Positions 1 through 9,361 of a stretch of DNA of 51,764 nucleotides are shown one piece after another. The translations under genes were made by a program, and so were the position numbers. The first letter of the stretch is position 1; every line of letters begins with the position of its first letter. Below the pieces are notes generated by a model that searched no databases, was not told the DNA's origin, and worked only from the letters and a program-made list of their open reading frames with translations. The stretch comes from Acidobacteriota bacterium. Lineage in GTDB: Bacteria > Acidobacteriota > Blastocatellia > Pyrinomonadales > Pyrinomonadaceae. The DNA lies in NCBI GenBank assembly GCA_003223025.1, contig QHXR01000014.1, positions 1-51,764 on the forward strand, given 5' to 3'.

Positions 1-40
1 CTAGTGATTTCTCATTTCTCATTTCTCATCTTATTATCCG
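1..40. repeat. Short tandem repeat before truA
   Basis: The window opens with three to four copies of an 8-base unit, TTTCTCAT, ending just before the truA start codon. It is the same kind of short low-complexity filler seen between many genes in this window. It leaves no recognisable ribosome binding site in front of truA. Confidence 0.6.
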
Positions 41-796
41 ATGAACTACAAACTTCTCATTCAATACGACGGCACCGACTTTCACGGATGGCAGGTGCAG
101 GAAAACGATCGCACGATCCAGGGCGAACTCGAGCGCGTGATCAGCATGCTCGAGGATGCGAAGGTCGCAGTAGTCGGTTCCGGACGGACGGACGCAGGAG
201 TCCACGCCGAGGGACAGGTCGCGAACGTCGTCATCAATCGTACGTTCACGCCGGATAAACTTCGGGCCGCTATAAACGGAAACCTCTGGCGCGATATTCG
301 GATCATGAAAGCGGAGCCGGCATCCGACGAATTTCACGCGCGATTCTCTGCAAAGAAGAAAACGTATCTTTATAGGATCATCAACGCTCCGGTTATCTCG
401 CCGTTTTGGCGTCGTTACGCGCACCACGAGCAGCGGCCGCTCGACGTCGCGAAAATGACAGATGCGGGACGATTGCTACTTGGCGAACACGACTGGACCG
501 CGTTCTCATCGGCACAGGCGGACGGCGAATCCCGAGTTCGGACCGTTGTTGATTTCACCGTTCAATCTCGATGGGACGAACGCGCATCGGCACAGATTAT
601 CGAGTTCGAGATCAGTGCGAACGGATTTCTCCGCTACATGGTTCGATCGATCATGGGCACGCTGATCGAGGTCGGGCGGGGCGAAAAAGATTCTGATACA
701 ATCCAGACGGCGATCGTCACCGGTGAACGCGGCCTCGCGGGACAAACGGCGCCGGCCCATGGTCTGACGTTGAAGAAAGTTTATTACGAGATCTGA
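41..796 (+). CDS. truA: tRNA pseudouridine synthase A
   Basis: TruA isomerises uridines 38-40 in the anticodon stem-loop of many tRNAs to pseudouridine; it is cytosolic and needs no cofactor. The 251-aa length is normal for the family. The catalytic motif GRTDAGVHA is present near residues 48-56, with the nucleophilic Asp inside it. The N-terminus (YKLLIQYDGTDFHGWQ) and the later RYMVRSIMGTLIEVGRG segment are also typical. The ATG at 41 gives the standard N-terminus, but no clear Shine-Dalgarno sequence precedes it because a short repeat abuts it. The next gene starts at the base following the stop codon, so the two are probably co-transcribed. Identification is firm. Confidence 0.96.
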   Translation: MNYKLLIQYDGTDFHGWQVQENDRTIQGELERVISMLEDAKVAVVGSGRTDAGVHAEGQVANVVINRTFTPDKLRAAINGNLWRDIRIMKAEPASDEFHARFSAKKKTYLYRIINAPVISPFWRRYAHHEQRPLDVAKMTDAGRLLLGEHDWTAFSSAQADGESRVRTVVDFTVQSRWDERASAQIIEFEISANGFLRYMVRSIMGTLIEVGRGEKDSDTIQTAIVTGERGLAGQTAPAHGLTLKKVYYEI

Positions 797-1099
797 ATGT
801 TCATCTATCACGTCGTACTTCCCGCCGTTTGGGAACTCTCCAAAACAAAACCGTCGTACCAGTCGGATAGCCTTGCGACGGAAGGGTTCATCCATTGCAG
901 CTATCAAAGTCAGCTCGAAGGAGTCTTGGAACGTTACTACAGCGACGTGGATAGAGTTCTGATCCTAACCATCGACACGGACAAGCTTCGATCGAAACTC
1001 GTGAAAGAGCCATCGACGAATGACGAGCTGTATCCGCATATCTACGGCCGGATAAATGTCAACGCAGTCGTCGATGTTCAGGAACGCGTGCTGAGATAG
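797..1099 (+). CDS. DUF952 family protein
   Basis: This is a 100-aa protein of the DUF952 family, a small domain of unproven biochemical role. The family signature is visible in the opening IYHVVLPAVWE, the central segment TEGFIHCSY and the late HIYGRINVNAVVDV. It begins immediately after the truA stop codon with no spacer, so translation is probably coupled. No signal peptide or membrane segment is seen, so it should be cytosolic. The function is unknown; only family membership is claimed. Confidence 0.85.
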   Translation: MFIYHVVLPAVWELSKTKPSYQSDSLATEGFIHCSYQSQLEGVLERYYSDVDRVLILTIDTDKLRSKLVKEPSTNDELYPHIYGRINVNAVVDVQERVLR

Positions 1100-1110
1100 A
1101 CGAGTAATCC

Positions 1111-1896
1111 ATGAGCGATCATTTCGCTGAAATAATAAAACCGAATACGACCGAAGCGAAGCTGCTTGCCTCGATCGATGCTGAACGTCTGCCGCGACAC
1201 ATCGCCGTCATCATGGATGGCAACGGCCGTTGGGCGAAGAAACGTGGCAAGCCTCGTATCTTCGGACACAGAGCAGGCGCCGAATCCGTCAAAGCGATCA
1301 TCGACACGTGCGCCCGGCTTGGGATAAATGCGGTGACGTTATACGCATTCTCCACCGAAAACTGGAAGCGTCCGAAGGCGGAAGTATCGGGATTGATGTC
1401 GATGCTCAAAAAAGTTCTGCGACGCGAGCTCGACGAGGTCACGGCCCACAACATCCGATTTAAGGCGATCGGAAATATCGGCGGGCTTGCACCGGACGTC
1501 CAAGCCGAGCTCGCATTCGCAACCGAGAAGACCGCCGCGAATACGGGGATGATCATGTGCGTCGCTCTGAATTACGGCGGGCGAGCTGAGATCACCGAAG
1601 CCGCTCGAAAAGCCGCAATTGAAATTGTTGAAAACGGCCGTTCGCCCGATGAAATGACGGAGGCCGACATCGAACGGAATCTGTATACGCACGGACTGCC
1701 AGACGTCGATCTGCTGATCCGCACGAGCGGCGAGATGCGCATCTCGAACTTCCTTCTCTGGCAGCTCGCCTACAGCGAGATCTACGTCACGCCGACGTTC
1801 TTTCCGGATTTCCGTCGGCCCGAGATCTTCGAAGCGATCATCGATTATCAGAAACGCGATCGACGGTTTGGCGATGTGAAGAGTAAGAAAGGCTAG
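1111..1896 (+). CDS. uppS: Isoprenyl (undecaprenyl) diphosphate synthase
   Basis: UppS adds isopentenyl units in cis to farnesyl diphosphate, giving the C55 carrier used for peptidoglycan and polysaccharide export. The 261-aa protein has the family signatures in order: MDGNGRWAKKRG with the Mg-binding Asp near residue 36, FGHRAGAESVK, LYAFSTENWKRP, and the C-terminal LLIRTSGEMRISNFLLWQ followed by YSEIYVTP. The ATG at 1111 is 11 bases after the DUF952 stop, so it probably belongs to the truA transcript. It is followed by a hairpin with flanking A and T runs, then cdsA. A pairing of uppS with cdsA is common in bacteria and agrees with the call. Confidence 0.96.
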   Translation: MSDHFAEIIKPNTTEAKLLASIDAERLPRHIAVIMDGNGRWAKKRGKPRIFGHRAGAESVKAIIDTCARLGINAVTLYAFSTENWKRPKAEVSGLMSMLKKVLRRELDEVTAHNIRFKAIGNIGGLAPDVQAELAFATEKTAANTGMIMCVALNYGGRAEITEAARKAAIEIVENGRSPDEMTEADIERNLYTHGLPDVDLLIRTSGEMRISNFLLWQLAYSEIYVTPTFFPDFRRPEIFEAIIDYQKRDRRFGDVKSKKG

Positions 1897-1901
1897 ATCG
1901 C

Positions 1902-1971
1902 TTTTTTCAGTGGATAGTTATAAGTGACAAGTTAATAGTTGTTTGAACTATCTTGTCGCTCAACTGAAAAA
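1902..1971. terminator. Bidirectional terminator-like hairpin
   Basis: A run of six T and CAGT (1902-1911) is complementary to ACTGAAAAA at 1963-1971. The inner bases GTGACAAG and CTTGTCGC also pair, leaving an AT-rich loop. The stem begins with T and ends with A, so it resembles a hairpin more than a classic U-tract terminator. It sits six bases after the uppS stop and could end that transcript before cdsA. Confidence 0.45.
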
Positions 1972-2027
1972 TGCCGGATGAGCTCCCCTTTCTCCGGAAT
2001 CCCTTAGAATGAAGCGGATTCAAAGAT

Positions 2028-2867
2028 ATGAAAACTAGAATTCTAACAGCCGCTGTCGCACTGCCGATATTGATCGCGTCGATCGTGCTGCCTTCTTACA
2101 TTCCCGAGACAGTTTGGATATTCGTCGCGATCGCCGCACTCGCACTTGCTGCCGGATTGTTCGAATTCTTCTCGCTCACAAAAAAGCTCGAGCTGAAAGC
2201 CGATGCCGCGATCGCTTATTTCGGAGCAACCGCGCTGACGATCGCATTCATATTCAACGCACCCGCGACCGATCCGAATCTTCTGATGATGACGCTGGCG
2301 GGATTCATAATCCTCGTCCTCATCACTCAAACATTTCGTTTTCAAAAGGACTTTTCGAAGATGCTCGGCGGGATCGGCGTGACGATCCTCGGCGTTCTGT
2401 ATCTCGCGTTCCTCGGCGGATTTCTCATCGCGACGCGCGTCGGATTCGAAGAGCATCCGTTTCTTTCGACGCATCTGCTAGGTTATTTTTTCCTCGTTTT
2501 GATGGGATCTGATACCGGTGCATACTTCGCCGGCCGTGCGCTTGGAAAGCACAAACTCGCGCCTGGGATCTCACCCGGTAAGACTTGGGAAGGTTTGATC
2601 GGTGGGCTGATCGCTGCGGCCGCGTTCGCCGCGCTCGCGACATTCTGGTTCTTCCCCGAGTTTCCTTACAAATTCTCGATCCCGCTCGCGATGGTGATGG
2701 CGGGAATTGGAGTTCTGGGCGATCTTGCCGAGAGCGCGATGAAGCGAGGCTCGAAGACAAAGGATGCCGCGAGCATTCTTCCGGGTCACGGCGGACTGCT
2801 CGACCGACTCGACAGCCTGCTCCTTAACGCACCTATTCTTTATTACTTTGCGCGAATCTATTTTTAG
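2028..2867 (+). CDS. cdsA: Phosphatidate cytidylyltransferase
   Basis: CdsA makes CDP-diacylglycerol from phosphatidic acid and CTP, the branch point for bacterial phospholipids. The 279-aa protein is strongly hydrophobic, with about seven to eight predicted membrane segments. It carries the C-terminal family signature: SPGKTWEGLIGG, then GDLAESAMKRGSKTKDA and PGHGGLLDRLDSLL, where the Asp residues bind metal and CTP. A DTGAYFAGR segment before it is also typical. It follows uppS by 131 bases with a hairpin between, so it may have its own promoter; none was recognised. Identification is firm. Confidence 0.95.
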   Translation: MKTRILTAAVALPILIASIVLPSYIPETVWIFVAIAALALAAGLFEFFSLTKKLELKADAAIAYFGATALTIAFIFNAPATDPNLLMMTLAGFIILVLITQTFRFQKDFSKMLGGIGVTILGVLYLAFLGGFLIATRVGFEEHPFLSTHLLGYFFLVLMGSDTGAYFAGRALGKHKLAPGISPGKTWEGLIGGLIAAAAFAALATFWFFPEFPYKFSIPLAMVMAGIGVLGDLAESAMKRGSKTKDAASILPGHGGLLDRLDSLLLNAPILYYFARIYF

Positions 2868-2984
2868 AGAGGGATTTGCCAACCCTGACGCCGCTCCTGT
2901 AATATCTCACTTGCTTTTATGAACGCCATTTTGAGAGTCGACGACAATAATACGTAAGGCGAGAGCGTTAATCTTCTGACGTTC

Positions 2985-3022
2985 CGCCTTTCGTTTGTCG
3001 CACACTCGAAAGGCGTTTTTTA
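2985..3022 (+). terminator. Rho-independent terminator after cdsA, possible attenuator
   Basis: CGCCTTTCG at 2985-2993 pairs with CGAAAGGCG at 3007-3015, followed by six T. This is a convincing terminator about 120 bases downstream of the cdsA stop. A second AAGGCG at 2956-2961 could pair with the same CGCCTT in the left arm, which would exclude the terminator fold. That gives an attenuator-like geometry, but the match is only six bases. Confidence 0.7.
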
Positions 3023-3049
3023 TTTTGAATCTCGCGGCCGAAGAGTAAT

Positions 3050-3551
3050 GCCCGCGAAATACGCGAAACGGACGCGAAAAATTGTCTCCCATGGCAACGA
3101 TACTGCATAAGGATGAAAGTTACAGAATAATTGGAGCTTGTTTTGAAGTTTATAAGCAAAAAGGTTGCGGCTTTACCGAGCCTGTTTACCAGGAATGTCT
3201 TGGATTAGAATTTGAGATTCAGCACATTCCTTTTCTTGCCCAAGTTGAGCTACAACTCGATTACAAAGGTCGGCTGCTCAATCAATACTTCAAGCCCGAT
3301 TTCATTTGTTTCGACAAGATTTTGGTCGAGATCAAGGCGCTGGCAAACTTGGCTGATGTTCATCGGTCCCAAGCGCTGAACTACTTGAATGCAACGCGTT
3401 TCGACTTGGTTTTGCTGGTCAACTTCGGTCATTTTCCGAAGATTGAATACGAACGAATTGCACACAGTCGTCCCAAGACCATTAGCGACGAGCTAAACAG
3501 TTGGATTTGATTTAGTCTTCTTTTTCGCGTCTTTTCGCGTTTTTCGCGGGC
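3050..3551 (+). mobile_element. Candidate mobile unit: inverted repeats around a GxxExxY gene
   Basis: GCCCGCGAAATACGCGAAA begins a 32-base left arm at 3050-3081. Its imperfect reverse complement (31 bases, about one gap and few mismatches) forms the right arm at 3521-3551. The single gene inside starts 10 bases after the left arm and stops 11 bases before the right arm, so almost nothing else is carried. The same 19-base repeat head occurs without the gene at 35255 and, with one change, at 50057. No clear target-site duplication was found. The unit ends 15 bases before the aspS start codon. That this unit moves is inference; the repeat structure is seen directly. Confidence 0.6.
3091..3510 (+). 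CDS. GxxExxY protein, PD-(D/E)XK nuclease-like
   Basis: This 139-aa protein belongs to the GxxExxY family, whose name-giving residues are Gly27, Glu30 and Tyr33 (GFTEPVY). It also shows a PD-(D/E)XK nuclease-like core: Pro69-Asp70, then Glu80-x-Lys82 in LVEIKAL, which would bind a metal and cut DNA if active. Family members are often present in many copies per genome, and their role is not established. The ATG at 3091 was chosen; a TTG at 3082 in the same frame would overlap the inverted repeat edge. The gene is more AT-rich than aspS and is enclosed by inverted repeats, suggesting acquisition as a unit. Nuclease activity is inferred from motifs only. Confidence 0.88.
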   Translation: MATILHKDESYRIIGACFEVYKQKGCGFTEPVYQECLGLEFEIQHIPFLAQVELQLDYKGRLLNQYFKPDFICFDKILVEIKALANLADVHRSQALNYLNATRFDLVLLVNFGHFPKIEYERIAHSRPKTISDELNSWI

Positions 3552-3566
3552 AGATTCTTACTTTTT

Positions 3567-5384
3567 ATGTTGGATACTTTAGGAAATTTGGAACGAACAC
3601 ACACCTGCGGCGAGCTGCGCGAATCGCACGTCGGCGAGCAGGTTGTATTGATGGGATGGGTTGCGAAGAAGCGTGACTTTGGCGTGTTCACGTTTATCGA
3701 TCTTCGCGATCGTGAAGGCGTGACGCAGATCGTCGTCAGCTCAGAAACTTTTCCGGACGCGCATGCGAAGGCAAAGAACCTTCGCGGCGAGTTTGTGATC
3801 GCCGTGAAAGGCGAAGTCGTGTCGCGTGCCGAGGGAACTCATAACGCGAAGCTCGCAACCGGTGATATCGAGATCAAAGTCAGCGAGCTTTTGATCCTGA
3901 ACGATGCAAAGGTTCCGCCGTTCCAACTCGAGGTTGCAGGATCGGAAAATCTCGCGAGCGAGGACACGCGACTTAAATATCGTTATCTCGATCTGCGTCG
4001 TCCGCAGCTTCAGAACAACATTCGAATGCGGGCGAAAGCGGTTCGCGCGATCCGTGAGTATTTCGACAACCGTGGATTCATTGAGATCGAAACACCGATA
4101 CTCTTGAAGTCGACGCCCGAAGGCGCACGGGACTTTGTCGTTCCGTCGCGCATTCATACGGGAAAGTTTTTCGCGCTTCCGCAGTCGCCGCAGATCCTAA
4201 AACAGATCACGATGATCGCCGGCTTCGACAAGTACTATCAGATCGCCCGATGCTTCCGCGATGAGGATCTCCGCGCCGACCGTCAGCCTGAATTCACGCA
4301 GCTCGACATGGAGATGTCGTTTGCGAATCGTGAGCAGGCTTATCGCGAGATGGAAGGAATGTTCAATCACGTGCTGAAACTAATCGGCGTCACGCTTCCG
4401 ACAGAATGGCCGCGGATGACGTACGCCGAAGCGATGCGTCGTTACGGCTCGGACAAACCGGATCTGCGATTTGAGATGGAGTTGCAAGATTTTTCGGCGG
4501 AGTTAAAAGATACCGATTTCGCGCCTTTCGCCGACGTGCTTGCGAAGGACGGAGAGATCAAATGTCTTATCGTAAAAGGTAAGGCGGATTATTCACGCAA
4601 GCAGACTGACGAGTTGCAGGATTTTGTGAAGCGATACGGAGCGGGTGCGCTCGCGTGGATAAAGATCGGCGATGAGACCACATCATCGCTGTTGAAAGTC
4701 CTGGGCGAAGAAAAGATCGCGGCACTCGCGTCCACCGCGAAAGCAGAGAAGGGCGATGCAATTCTGATCGTCGCCGGATCGAAGTCTGTCGTCGCCGCCT
4801 CGCTCGGAGCGCTGCGCAATGAAGTTGCGCGACGCGAGAACCTGATCGACCGAACTAAATATGAGGCTTTGATCGTGACGGAGTTTCCGATGTTCGAACA
4901 CGACGAGGCGACCGACCGCTACACGGCAGCCCATCATCCTTTCACGTCGCCGATGGACGAGGACCTCGAGCTCTTCACGACCGCGGTGAATGACGATTCG
5001 CAGCATCACCTCCTCGGACAGGTCCGTGCGAAGGCATACGACGCAGTGATCAATGGTTACGAATGCGCCGGCGGTTCGATCCGTATCCATCAAAAAGCGA
5101 TCCAGGATTTGAACTTCAAAGCGCTCGGCATGACTCCTGAAAGTGCACGATCGCAGTTCGGATTTTTCCTCGATGCACTCGAATACGGAACGCCGCCGCA
5201 CGGCGGATTCGCAGCCGGCATCGAGCGCACATGCATGATCTTGTGTGGTACCGAGAACATCCGTGATGTCATGGCATTTCCGAAGACCGCATCAGCTCAG
5301 GACCTGATGATGGACTCGCCGGGGATTGTTGATGAGGCTCAATTAGAGGAATTGGGGATTGAAGTAAGTTCCGATTCTGAATAG
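3567..5384 (+). CDS. aspS: Aspartyl-tRNA synthetase
   Basis: AspRS charges tRNA-Asp with aspartate using ATP. The 605-aa length fits the bacterial form with its GAD insertion. An N-terminal OB-fold anticodon-binding domain ([19 protein letters not shown]) is followed by class II catalytic motifs: motif 2 around [20 protein letters not shown] and motif 3 in the [18 protein letters not shown] region. The C-terminal [16 protein letters not shown] is diagnostic of bacterial AspRS. Whether it also charges tRNA-Asn cannot be decided here. The start at 3567 lies only 15 bases after an inverted repeat that encloses the GxxExxY gene, so its original promoter or leader may have been displaced or replaced. 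Confidence 0.97.
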   Translation: MLDTLGNLERTHTCGELRESHVGEQVVLMGWVAKKRDFGVFTFIDLRDREGVTQIVVSSETFPDAHAKAKNLRGEFVIAVKGEVVSRAEGTHNAKLATGDIEIKVSELLILNDAKVPPFQLEVAGSENLASEDTRLKYRYLDLRRPQLQNNIRMRAKAVRAIREYFDNRGFIEIETPILLKSTPEGARDFVVPSRIHTGKFFALPQSPQILKQITMIAGFDKYYQIARCFRDEDLRADRQPEFTQLDMEMSFANREQAYREMEGMFNHVLKLIGVTLPTEWPRMTYAEAMRRYGSDKPDLRFEMELQDFSAELKDTDFAPFADVLAKDGEIKCLIVKGKADYSRKQTDELQDFVKRYGAGALAWIKIGDETTSSLLKVLGEEKIAALASTAKAEKGDAILIVAGSKSVVAASLGALRNEVARRENLIDRTKYEALIVTEFPMFEHDEATDRYTAAHHPFTSPMDEDLELFTTAVNDDSQHHLLGQVRAKAYDAVINGYECAGGSIRIHQKAIQDLNFKALGMTPESARSQFGFFLDALEYGTPPHGGFAAGIERTCMILCGTENIRDVMAFPKTASAQDLMMDSPGIVDEAQLEELGIEVSSDSE

Positions 5385-5483
5385 GTTTATTCATCGAGGA
5401 ACCGTAAGCACACTCACAGGGCGGGACACTTGTGAGGTTTCATTGAACAAACCTGAGAATAATACCGTAAACTAGCATCGAAG

Positions 5484-6107
5484 ATGGCGAAAAAGTTCGA
5501 TACAAATCCTCTGGATCCCGAATTCCCGGAAAGAGCACACGCCGCGGCGGCGAATTACGGCCCGCCTCCGAAGACGCCTTTTAGCACGTCCGAGTTTCCA
5601 ACTGCGCCTTCGAGCATTACGGAGGAAGAGACGCGCAGATTCAGCGACGCGGATTTTCAGGCTTACTCATACGCGACGGCCCAACCCGTCGTGCCGTATC
5701 AGGCTCCGAATTTTTCTGACATGAATCGAGCCTCGGAGCGCAAGGTCGCGAAGACGGGCGTTCCGGAAAAGTGGTTGATCGGTTTACCGTATCTTCCGTT
5801 CTCGATCGGCCTGGTTGCAGGACTGATCCTGCTTCTGGTAATTCCGAAGGACGAAGCTAAAGTACGGTTTCACGCCGCACAGGGATTGGCCGCTCATGTC
5901 GGAATTTTGATCGTCACCTCAATTCTCAGTATCGTCGGCAACGTCGCAAATGTTGCCGAGATCGGCAGCTTCATCTTCACGCTTGTTACGACGATCATGC
6001 TCGTCATCTTCGCGATCAAAGCGTGGAAAGGTAAGCCAGTTCATATCGAAACTCTCGATGATCTGACGAACTGGCTCGAAGAAAAGATAGGACCGATCAA
6101 ATCCTAG
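5484..6107 (+). CDS. DUF4870-like membrane protein
   Basis: This 207-aa protein has a polar, proline-rich N-terminal half (residues 1-90) that looks disordered, then three hydrophobic segments at about residues 97-117, 133-155 and 160-180. The segment [13 protein letters not shown], with a short polar loop before it, resembles the conserved core of DUF4870/Tic20-like small membrane proteins. The C-terminus is short and acidic, ending IGPIKS. Function is unknown. Its last 11 bases overlap the end of the convergent di-iron protein gene. It starts at ATG 5484, 99 bases after aspS, in a gap where no clear promoter was recognised. Confidence 0.65.
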   Translation: MAKKFDTNPLDPEFPERAHAAAANYGPPPKTPFSTSEFPTAPSSITEEETRRFSDADFQAYSYATAQPVVPYQAPNFSDMNRASERKVAKTGVPEKWLIGLPYLPFSIGLVAGLILLLVIPKDEAKVRFHAAQGLAAHVGILIVTSILSIVGNVANVAEIGSFIFTLVTTIMLVIFAIKAWKGKPVHIETLDDLTNWLEEKIGPIKS

Positions 6108-6843
6108 CCGCCTGACTCGCCGCCCCTAAGACTTCACGCAAAACTTCCGCGTACTCGAGTATCGCCCGTTCGCCATCGCCGGTGTAAACCGATCCGTGCA
6201 TCGTCGCAACGGTCGTAGGCTTTTGTGCGGCGACTCGACGCAGAGTCGCATCGGTCTCGACGGCATACGGAAGATAACCTGCAAGCGGACCCGCTTGAAA
6301 ATCAATCAGAGTCTTCTTTACGCGCTCGGTGACACTGTCGAATGTCAGCGGTTCCACATCGCCGTTCTGATGAAGCACGTCGGATGAAAATAAAACTCCG
6401 GTCGTCGTATCAAATAACAGTCCGGCTTCCCAGTTGTGTGGGACATGCGGTGTCTGCAGAAAACGAAACGTGTGCTTTCCGGTCGAAAATTCTTCGCCGT
6501 CGATCATTCCCTTCGCCGGATTCTTCGGAGCGAAATCATCAACGCTCACTAGTTTGCCGACCATGCTGACAACGCCCGTCGAATTCGGTGCCACCTGGTG
6601 CCACTCGTTCAGCGAGCCGCATTCGTCCGCTTCGAAATGACTAAATCCGACCCAACGAACTGTGGAAGGATCGATGAGCTTTGACACGGCTTCGTGAACA
6701 ATTGGAAACAGAGCCTTTCCGCCCGTGTGAAACAAGAGCGGTTCTTCATCCTTGACCAGGAACTGGCTGAAGCCAAGATCGATCTCGGGAACATAAGTAT
6801 TTATTCGGTATGTATCGGGTGCTATTTCGGTGATGTTCGTCAT
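6097..6843 (-). CDS. MBL-fold di-iron (ODP-like) protein
   Basis: This is a 248-aa metallo-beta-lactamase-fold protein of the oxygen-binding di-iron (ODP) type, related to the N-terminal domain of flavodiiron proteins. Visible ligands are His-x-Glu-x-Asp in SHFEADECG, His in [11 protein letters not shown], Asp in [10 protein letters not shown] and His in ATMHGSVY. The His that usually follows the Asp in HxExDH is Glu here. There is no flavodoxin domain, so electrons would have to come from a partner. The family reduces O2, NO or acts as a sensor; which applies is unknown. The ATG at 6843 is preceded by GAGGAGG seven to eight bases upstream, so it is preferred over an upstream in-frame start at 6879. 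Confidence 0.8.
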   Translation of the reverse strand: MTNITEIAPDTYRINTYVPEIDLGFSQFLVKDEEPLLFHTGGKALFPIVHEAVSKLIDPSTVRWVGFSHFEADECGSLNEWHQVAPNSTGVVSMVGKLVSVDDFAPKNPAKGMIDGEEFSTGKHTFRFLQTPHVPHNWEAGLLFDTTTGVLFSSDVLHQNGDVEPLTFDSVTERVKKTLIDFQAGPLAGYLPYAVETDATLRRVAAQKPTTVATMHGSVYTGDGERAILEYAEVLREVLGAASQAARI

Positions 6844-6931
6844 ATACGGTGCCTCCTCGCTTAAAAAAGTCCGCGACAAGTGAGCCGCGCAAACTAATAC
6901 GCGTAGATCGGCAGAATAAAATATCGCTCGA

Positions 6932-8623
6932 TCACAAAACTTCCATCGGCGGAGGCGCGACTTCCAGCGTTCTGCTCTTTATCCACGCTGTAACGACCAG
7001 AAAGATCGCGAGACCGATCAGCGAAAGCGAGACGAGACCGTTTATCAGTTTGATGTCGAGACCGGTCGTCGTTTGCAGGTTCACATAAACCATCGAGCCC
7101 AGCGCCCAGAGTGTAATGACGAGAACGAACAGCATCGGTATCAGAGTGAATGCGATTCGACGGCGAGCCTTGTATAGCCACGCCGTGATCGACAGTAGCG
7201 TCAATGCGGCGAGAAGTTGGTTCGATGCGCCGAACAACGTCCAGAACTCGACGTACGATCCGGGCTTCGCGAAGAAGATAAGGGCGAACGGCAGAGCCAC
7301 GGTAATGAGCGTTCCGATGATCGCCCCGGCCCGTCCCGGAAGACCGATTAGTTCCTGGATCAAATAACGCCCGAGCCGCATCGTCACATCGAGCGTGTCG
7401 AATACAAACGTCGAGAACGCCATCGCACCGAACGTGATCGCGAACTGGAGATTCTGTTTTCCGATCAGCAGCGTTAGGAAATTTCCGATCCCGTTTCCGT
7501 AGATCTTACCTGCCGACAGCGAGTGGCCATCCGGACCGACCAGCGCATCGCTTGTCGCGATCATCACGGTAACGAGTGCAATGAATGCGACGAATCCTTC
7601 AGCGAGCATACCTCCGTAACCGACAGGATGCGCGTCCGATTCTTTGTCGATCTGTTTCGACGTCGTGCCCGAGCAGACAAGTCCGTGAAATCCCGAACAT
7701 GCACCGCAGGCGATCGTCACAAATAGAAACGGAAACAGCATTCCTGTCATTCCGCCGACATCGAACGATTTGAATGCCGGCTGCTGGATCGAATAACCGC
7801 CGAAGAAAATGCCGACGACCCCGACGGCGATCGCCGAGTACAAAACGAACCCCCCGAGATAACCACGCGGCTGCAAAAGCGCCCAGACCGGCATGAGCGA
7901 CGCTGCGACGCAATACAGCAGAATGATTACCGCCCACGTCTGATGTCCGTAGCTAAGAACATGCGAGTACTGCGTCCCGACCCATGAGAGTGCGAATGTC
8001 GCCGGGACAAAGATGATAGTTGCGAGCCACAGCGGCGGTTTTAGAAATCGCTCGACTAGTCCTAACAGAATCGACAAACCGAGATACAACACGCTGGCGA
8101 GAGCGACTGCGCCGCCGGGATTAAAGCTCGTCTCACCGACGAGCGCCTCGTCGCCGGCGACGAACGTACCGGCCGTGATGTCGGTGAACGCGACAGTGAC
8201 GTAGACTAGTGCGATCCATATGAAAGCCATCATCGCACGACCGGCGCTTAGTCCGAGTTGGTCCCGCGTTATCTCGGCAACACTTTTTGCACTGTGACGA
8301 AGCGACGCCGTCAACGTCGAGAAATCATGAACCGCGCCGATGAGAACGACGCCGAGCGCGATCCAGATCAAACACGGCAGCCAACCGAACGCGAGGCACG
8401 CAATGATCGGTCCGGCGATCGGGCCCGCAGCGGCGATCGCGGAGAAATGCTGACCGAATAAATAGAACTTTGACGTCGGCACGTAATCCTCGCCATCGCT
8501 TAATTCGTGAGCGGGAGTAGGGCGATGATCGTCGAGCACGAATTGCTTTGCGATCCAGCGGCCGTAACCGAAATAGCCGAAGACGAGCCAAACGAGAAAC
8601 ACGACGGCGAGAAGTGTCAGCAT
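6932..8623 (-). CDS. cstA: CstA-family carbon starvation/pyruvate transporter
   Basis: CstA-type proteins are inner-membrane carriers for pyruvate or peptides, induced when carbon is scarce in E. coli. The 563-aa protein is hydrophobic throughout, with about 14-16 membrane segments. Family hallmarks include the start [37 protein letters not shown] near residue 55, [27 protein letters not shown] and [20 protein letters not shown] in the second half. It is shorter than E. coli CstA (about 700 aa) and resembles the compact version common in other phyla. The substrate is inferred from family only. It is read toward the di-iron protein gene, 88 bases away, and may share its transcript. Confidence 0.9.
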   Translation of the reverse strand: MLTLLAVVFLVWLVFGYFGYGRWIAKQFVLDDHRPTPAHELSDGEDYVPTSKFYLFGQHFSAIAAAGPIAGPIIACLAFGWLPCLIWIALGVVLIGAVHDFSTLTASLRHSAKSVAEITRDQLGLSAGRAMMAFIWIALVYVTVAFTDITAGTFVAGDEALVGETSFNPGGAVALASVLYLGLSILLGLVERFLKPPLWLATIIFVPATFALSWVGTQYSHVLSYGHQTWAVIILLYCVAASLMPVWALLQPRGYLGGFVLYSAIAVGVVGIFFGGYSIQQPAFKSFDVGGMTGMLFPFLFVTIACGACSGFHGLVCSGTTSKQIDKESDAHPVGYGGMLAEGFVAFIALVTVMIATSDALVGPDGHSLSAGKIYGNGIGNFLTLLIGKQNLQFAITFGAMAFSTFVFDTLDVTMRLGRYLIQELIGLPGRAGAIIGTLITVALPFALIFFAKPGSYVEFWTLFGASNQLLAALTLLSITAWLYKARRRIAFTLIPMLFVLVITLWALGSMVYVNLQTTTGLDIKLINGLVSLSLIGLAIFLVVTAWIKSRTLEVAPPPMEVL

Positions 8624-8701
8624 AAGATTTTGAGAAGGACGACGTGAAGCGAGATAAATTTACGACAGATCGATGGGTGTCGGCAAACACGCGCAAAACC
8701 T

Positions 8702-8800
8702 AAAGCTCCGGAGGAGCGACATGTTGGTAGATGCCTGGACGCCCGCTGTTTTCAAGCTCCGTAGGAGCGACATGATCTGTGTGCCGCTCCTACGGAACTT
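8702..8800. repeat. Three copies of a 20-bp dispersed repeat
   Basis: AAGCTCCGGAGGAGCGACATG at 8703-8723 is nearly repeated at 8754-8774 (one base differs in the middle). A third, inverted copy lies at 8781-8800, so the second and third can fold into a stem of about 16 bp. The 277-base gap between cstA and the thioesterase gene holds this and no gene. It is unlike any recognised insertion sequence and carries no coding capacity. Confidence 0.75.
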
Positions 8801-8900
8801 CATACAATGTTGCCGTCGATGACTACCAATATGCCGCACCTAACGGTGCTTACCTTGCCGCGCATTTTCCCGAATACAAAAAGCCGATAGAATTAAGTCA

Positions 8901-9359
8901 ATGAAATCTTTACAGGAAACTTACTCGCCGGACGGAATTTGCTTTGGCTGCGGACCGAAGAACGAAAAGGGACTGCACATTCGGAGTTTTGTAGATGGCG
9001 ATGAGGTCGTCGCGGAGTTCCAGGCCGAGCCGCATCATCAGGCATTTCCCGGTGTGCTCAATGGCGGGATCATCGGAGCCTTGCTCGACTGTCACTCGAA
9101 CTGGGCGGCGGCGTATCGCCTGATGCGAAAGCGCGGCGATGACGAAGCGCCTTGCACTGTGACGGCTGATTTTCACGTGAAGCTTCTCCGTCCAACTCCG
9201 GTCGACGGACCGATAACCTTAAAAGCTCGCGTCGTTGAATCAACCGATGATCGCGCGACCGTCGAAGCAGAACTCATCGCCGGCGGAAAAGTTTGTGATA
9301 CGTGTCGGGGAACCTTTGTCGCGGTGAAGGAAGGACATCCCGCATATCATCGGTGGTAG
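8901..9359 (+). CDS. PaaI-like hot-dog thioesterase
   Basis: This 152-aa protein is a hot-dog fold acyl-CoA thioesterase of the PaaI/YbgC-like broad family. It opens with the CFGCGPKNEKGLHI motif (residues 14-27), followed by the helix-bearing FPGVLNGGIIGALLDCHSNWAA at about 50-71, which usually holds the catalytic acid or Asn/His positions. The strand VTADFHVKLLRPTPVDGP is also typical. The substrate cannot be deduced. The gene is alone on its strand between two repeat-filled gaps. Start ATG at 8901 is preceded by AATTAAGTCA, with no strong ribosome binding site. Confidence 0.85.
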   Translation: MKSLQETYSPDGICFGCGPKNEKGLHIRSFVDGDEVVAEFQAEPHHQAFPGVLNGGIIGALLDCHSNWAAAYRLMRKRGDDEAPCTVTADFHVKLLRPTPVDGPITLKARVVESTDDRATVEAELIAGGKVCDTCRGTFVAVKEGHPAYHRW

Positions 9360-9361
9360 AT

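Noticed and set aside
3001-3566. T-box riboswitch in front of aspS
   Set aside because: No T-box consensus and no specifier-like stem was found; the region is occupied by the GxxExxY unit.
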